A stretch of 64,000 nt of DNA. It comes from Streptomyces griseofuscus (GTDB lineage: Bacteria > Actinomycetota > Actinomycetes > Streptomycetales > Streptomycetaceae). The stretch is taken from contig NZ_CP051006.1 of NCBI RefSeq assembly GCF_014673495.1, forward strand, positions 992,001-1,056,000, in the 5' to 3' direction. A program made the translations under genes and the position numbers. This document shows positions 60,910 through 64,000 of this stretch, piece after piece (within the stretch, counting starts at the first letter, position 1; each line of letters begins with the position of its first letter). The notes under the pieces are model-generated. The model worked only from the letters and a program-made list of their open reading frames with translations, searched no databases and was not told the DNA's origin.

Positions 60910-62666
60910 ATCTCCAGCAAAGCCACCTGCCACAGCGCGTTCGCTCCGCGCTTGGTGCGGTGACGGTCGGGGGCGGCGAGGAGTGCGGTGACGTAGGAGT
61001 CCTGGAAGACGCCGCGCCGTTTCGCCTCGGGGGCGCTGAGCGCGTCGCGCACCCTTTCCAGCACGGGTCCGGCCATATGGGTGATCGCCGGGACGGGGAA
61101 GTAGCCCTTGGGGCGGTCGACCACCTCGGGCGGCAGGAGTTTGCGGCCCGCCTCCTTCAGCACGCCCTTGCCGCCGTCGGCCAGCTTCAGCTCCGGCGGG
61201 CACGCGGCCGCCAGCTCCACCAGCTCGTGATCGAGGAACGGCACCCGGGCCTCCAGGCCCCAGTCCATGGTCATGTTGTCGACCCGCTTGACCGGGTCGT
61301 CCGCCAGCATGACGTGGGTGTCCAGGCGCAGGGCGGCGTCGAGCGCCGTCTCGGCCCCGGGCACGGCCATGTGCTCCCGCACGAACCGGCCGGACACATC
61401 GTCCTCGGTCAGCATGTCCGGACGCAGGATGGCGGAGAGGTCCTGGTGCGACCGGTCGAAGTAGGTCTCGGCGTACCGCTGCGGCTCCTCCTCGCGGGGC
61501 GCGTCGGCCAGCCGCGGATACCAGTGGTAGCCGGCGAATACCTCGTCGGCGCCCTGCCCGCTCTGGACGACCTTGACGCTGCGCGAGACCTGCTCGGACA
61601 GCAGATGGAAGGCGACCACGTCATGGCTCATCATGGGCTCGCTCATCGCTGCGACCGCCCCGTCCAGGGCCGTCGAGACGCGCCGCGAGGGGATCAGCAG
61701 CTGATGGTGGTCGGTGGCGAACTCCCGGGCCACCAGGTCGGAGTACCAGAACTCGTCGCCCTCGTCACCGGCCTCCGCCTCGAAGCCCACGCTGAACGTG
61801 GCCAGGTCCCGCTGCCCCTCGTCGGCCAGCAGGGCCACGATCAGGCTGGAGTCCAGTCCGCCGGACAGCAGGACGCCGACCGGGACGTCCGCGACCATGC
61901 GCCGCTGGACGGCCGTGCGCAGCGCGTCCAGCACCGCGTCCCGCCACTCGGCGGCGTCCATGCCGAGGTGCTCGGGGCGGCGGGTGTACGACGGCTGCCA
62001 GTAGCGGTGGTCCCGGTGGGTGCCGTCCGGTTCGACGACCCGCACGGTGGCCGGGGGGAGCTTGCGCACCCCCGCCAGCACGGTGCGGGGCGCGGCCACG
62101 GTCGCGTGCCAGCTGAGGTACTGGTGCAGGGCGGCCGGGTCCAGCGAGGTGTCGACGTCGCCGGCCGCGAGCAGCGCGGGCAGCGAGGAGGCGAAGCGCA
62201 GCCGCCCGGGGGTCCGCGCCAGGTAGAGGGGCTTGATGCCGAGCCGGTCGCGGATCAGGATCAGCCGGCCGGTCCGGTGTTCGACCAGGGCGACGGCGAA
62301 CATGCCGTGGAAGTGGTCGACGCAGGCGGTGCCCCACTGCCGGTACGCCGCAAGGACGACCTCGGTGTCGGACGTGGACCGGAACCGGTGCCCGAGGGCG
62401 ACCAGCTCCGCCCGCAGCTCCCGGTAGTTGTAGATGCAACCGTTGAAGACGCCGGTGACCTCTCCGGTGGTGTCGGTCAGGGGCTGGGCCCCGCGCTCGG
62501 AGAGGTCGATGATCTTCAGACGGCGGTGCCCCAGGGCCACGGCGTCCCGCGTCCAGACCCCCTGCCCGTCGGGGCCGCGGGGGGCGAGCCGGTCGCTCAT
62601 CCGCTCCACCGCCGCCAGATCGGGCCGCGTCCCGTCGAAGCGCATCTCCCCGCTCAGGCCGCACAT
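60885..62666 (-). CDS. asparagine-synthase-family amidotransferase (N-acetylglutaminylglutamine amidotransferase-like)
   Basis: A 593-residue enzyme. ATG 62666 (MCGLSGEMRFDG) has GGAGGTGG upstream and leaves Cys2 as the glutaminase nucleophile. The N-terminal glutaminase domain (2-210) includes LAPRGPDGQGVW and GVFNGCIYNYRELR. The synthetase domain has the PP-loop VLLSGGLDSSLI and VQSGQGADEVFAGYHWYPRL. The GYHWYPRL, SHDVVAFHLLSEQVS and PVPAITHM features recall the amidotransferase of the N-acetylglutaminylglutamine amide (NAGGN) osmolyte pathway rather than plain AsnB. The flanking GCS2-type ligase and the peptidase fit a small-peptide pathway. The product is inferred, not shown. Confidence 0.85.
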   Translation of the reverse strand: MCGLSGEMRFDGTRPDLAAVERMSDRLAPRGPDGQGVWTRDAVALGHRRLKIIDLSERGAQPLTDTTGEVTGVFNGCIYNYRELRAELVALGHRFRSTSDTEVVLAAYRQWGTACVDHFHGMFAVALVEHRTGRLILIRDRLGIKPLYLARTPGRLRFASSLPALLAAGDVDTSLDPAALHQYLSWHATVAAPRTVLAGVRKLPPATVRVVEPDGTHRDHRYWQPSYTRRPEHLGMDAAEWRDAVLDALRTAVQRRMVADVPVGVLLSGGLDSSLIVALLADEGQRDLATFSVGFEAEAGDEGDEFWYSDLVAREFATDHHQLLIPSRRVSTALDGAVAAMSEPMMSHDVVAFHLLSEQVSRSVKVVQSGQGADEVFAGYHWYPRLADAPREEEPQRYAETYFDRSHQDLSAILRPDMLTEDDVSGRFVREHMAVPGAETALDAALRLDTHVMLADDPVKRVDNMTMDWGLEARVPFLDHELVELAAACPPELKLADGGKGVLKEAGRKLLPPEVVDRPKGYFPVPAITHMAGPVLERVRDALSAPEAKRRGVFQDSYVTALLAAPDRHRTKRGANALWQVALLEIWLQTHGI

Positions 62667-62942
62667 CCGCGACCACCTCCCCGGTGCGCGTAGGGGTCGC
62701 GCGGCGGGCGCGGCGAGTACGGCAAGTGCGGCGGTGAGGTGCGCGGGAGGCCGCGCACCGGCATGTGGCCGGGACTGGTCGACACGGGGATGTCTCTCCT
62801 TCGCGACAAGGGGTGTCCGGGTGGTACCGACGTTCTATGTGTGCCCTCTCGCGTCCTCTCTCTGCGCTCCTGCGTCCTCTTTCTGTGCTCCGGTGCGGTG
62901 TGGCTTCTGTGCTCCGGTGCGGTGCGGCCCGGACCGCTGCGG
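62667..62942. other. intergenic region with imperfect direct repeats
   Basis: 276 bases between the ligase and amidotransferase genes, both minus strand. TCTGTGCTCCGGTGCGGTG occurs twice in tandem (about 62883 and 62907), and related TCTCTGCGCTCC/TGCGTCCTC sequence precedes it. It may hold a promoter for the amidotransferase-peptidase pair. No ORF with a ribosome site is seen. Confidence 0.5.
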
Positions 62943-64000
62943 CTACGCGGCGGCCTGCCCCGGCGAGGCGACGCGGTGGGCGGGTGCGGTGCGCCGTGGG
63001 CGCGGGCGCTCCTCGCCCCGGGTCTCCGCGATCGCCAGATCCGTGCACGCCAGCAGGTCGTCGTGGTGGGCCGTACGACGGATGCGGTGGGCGGCGCTGC
63101 CGTCCGCGAGCGCGCGTTCGGCCAGGTCCCGGACGGTGGGCCAGTCCCCGGCGGCCTCCAGCGCCGGGCGCACCCTGCCCAGCAGGCCCCGGACGACCTC
63201 GGCCGCGGGCGCCTCGCGCCGGGTGCCGGGGTCGATCAGGGCACCCTCCAGGCCCGACCGCGCGGCCCGCCAGGCGGCCGCGCGCAGCCATTCGTGCCGG
63301 CCCGGGCAGGCGGGTGGCTCCGCCGCCGCCAGTCGCGCGCGGGCGTCGGTCACCAGGGCGCGGAAGAGCCCGGCGATCAGTACCACCGTCTCGGCGCGGG
63401 GGCAGGCGTCGCAGATGCGCAGTTCAAGGGTCTGCTGGTGGGCGGAGGGCCGGATGTCGTAGTAGATCATTCCCACGTCGCTGATGACGCCGGAACGGAC
63501 CAGGCCCTGCACCACCGCGTCGTACTCGGCGGCGTCGGCGAAACAGCCGGGCGGGCCCGCGGTGGGCCAGCGCTGCCAGACCATGGTCCGCCAGCTGGCG
63601 TACCCGGTGTCGGTGTTCGCCCAGAAGGGGGAACTGGCGGAGAGGGCCAGCAGCGCGTGCAGCCACGGGGACACCTCGCACATGACGCGTACGGCCAGGT
63701 CCCGGTCGGGTACGTCGACGTGGACATGGGTCCCGCAGATCAGCTGCTCGTCGGCGACCAGGCGGTAGTCGTCGACCATACGGCGATATCGGCGCCCGGG
63801 GGTGGGGCGGGTGTCCTCGGCGCGGGCCAGCGGCACGGTACCCGCGGCCACGACGGCCAGTCCGTGTGCGGTCGCCCCGGCATCGAGCCGGCGCCTGGCG
63901 CCGGTCACATCGTCGTACAGGTCGGCGAGAGTCTCATGCACACCACTGTTCGTCTCCACGGCAGCCTGCTGCAACTCGGTCGTGAAGGTGTGTTCGGGGA
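62943..64000 (-). CDS. glutamate-cysteine ligase family 2 (GCS2/YbdK-type carboxylate-amine ligase), partial
   Basis: At least 351 residues; the N-terminus lies beyond the window's right edge (the frame stays open to 64000, reading PEHTFTTELQQAAVETNSGV). About 40-50 residues are missing. The ATP-grasp-like GCS2 motifs are QAAVETNSGVH, ICGTHVHVDVPD, MIYYDIRPSAHQQTLELRIC and DACPRAETVVL, which form the active site of YbdK-type carboxylate-amine ligases. They join the gamma-carboxyl of glutamate to an amine. The C-terminal about 130 residues are helical, ending in an Arg/Pro/Ala-rich tail. With the following amidotransferase and peptidase it suggests a gamma-glutamyl or NAGGN-like peptide pathway. 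Confidence 0.88.
   Translation of the reverse strand, partial: PEHTFTTELQQAAVETNSGVHETLADLYDDVTGARRRLDAGATAHGLAVVAAGTVPLARAEDTRPTPGRRYRRMVDDYRLVADEQLICGTHVHVDVPDRDLAVRVMCEVSPWLHALLALSASSPFWANTDTGYASWRTMVWQRWPTAGPPGCFADAAEYDAVVQGLVRSGVISDVGMIYYDIRPSAHQQTLELRICDACPRAETVVLIAGLFRALVTDARARLAAAEPPACPGRHEWLRAAAWRAARSGLEGALIDPGTRREAPAAEVVRGLLGRVRPALEAAGDWPTVRDLAERALADGSAAHRIRRTAHHDDLLACTDLAIAETRGEERPRPRRTAPAHRVASPGQAAA

Overview
The window is about 72% GC with strong third-position GC bias. It carries short AGGAGG-type ribosome binding sites, many GTG starts and gene families typical of Streptomyces: a class F sortase, DUF4239, DUF5133 and DUF6777-type proteins, lysX, and PAS-GAF-PP2C-HATPase regulators. 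It is best read as a chromosomal segment of a Streptomyces or close relative. Most of it is ordinary chromosome; the interval from about 40.3 to 47.5 kb is an accessory patch of insertion sequences and broken genes.

Layout. 0.2-4.7 kb: cell-surface genes (proline-rich and glycine-rich anchored proteins, DUF4239 membrane protein, sortase F, polysaccharide deacetylase). 5-12.6 kb: lysX, a universal stress protein, an MFS exporter divergent from a LysR regulator, and an amino-acid permease. 12.6-20 kb: CapA-like lipoprotein, Fpg/Nei glycosylase, a large phosphatase/sensor and a repeat-rich lipoprotein. 20-28.5 kb: lipase-maturation-factor-like membrane protein, GH38 mannosidase, amidase, TPR protein, GNAT acetyltransferase, a 57-aa ORF and a degenerate HD-domain protein. 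28.5-40 kb: an SDR with a Cys4 knuckle, WS/DGAT acyltransferase, GH92 mannosidase, FhuF-like protein, DMT transporter, LysM-M23 endopeptidase, 6-phosphogluconate dehydrogenase and PanD.

40.3-47.5 kb is the decayed region. It holds a truncated, frameshifted ORF, a deleted IS5-type element, a serine hydrolase frameshifted just before its KTG motif, a detached piece of a second transposase type, an apparently intact 940-bp IS5-family element flanked by CTAG duplications inside a TPR/LuxR regulator ORF, a third transposase relic, an intact aldo/keto reductase, and a piece of a PLP-dependent decarboxylase.

47.6-53.4 kb is a peptide ABC transporter operon on the minus strand. 53.7-56.5 kb is a divergent PHB depolymerase-type esterase and 3-hydroxybutyrate-dehydrogenase-like SDR, consistent with polyhydroxyalkanoate or hydroxybutyrate use. 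56.6-58.5 kb has three small proteins, an 8-bp tandem repeat inside a hairpin, and a membrane-anchored Mrr-type nuclease. 58.5-64 kb is a minus-strand set of GCS2-family ligase, asparagine-synthase-like amidotransferase and S9 peptidase, resembling a small-peptide or osmolyte pathway. I saw no rRNA, tRNA, CRISPR array or prophage.
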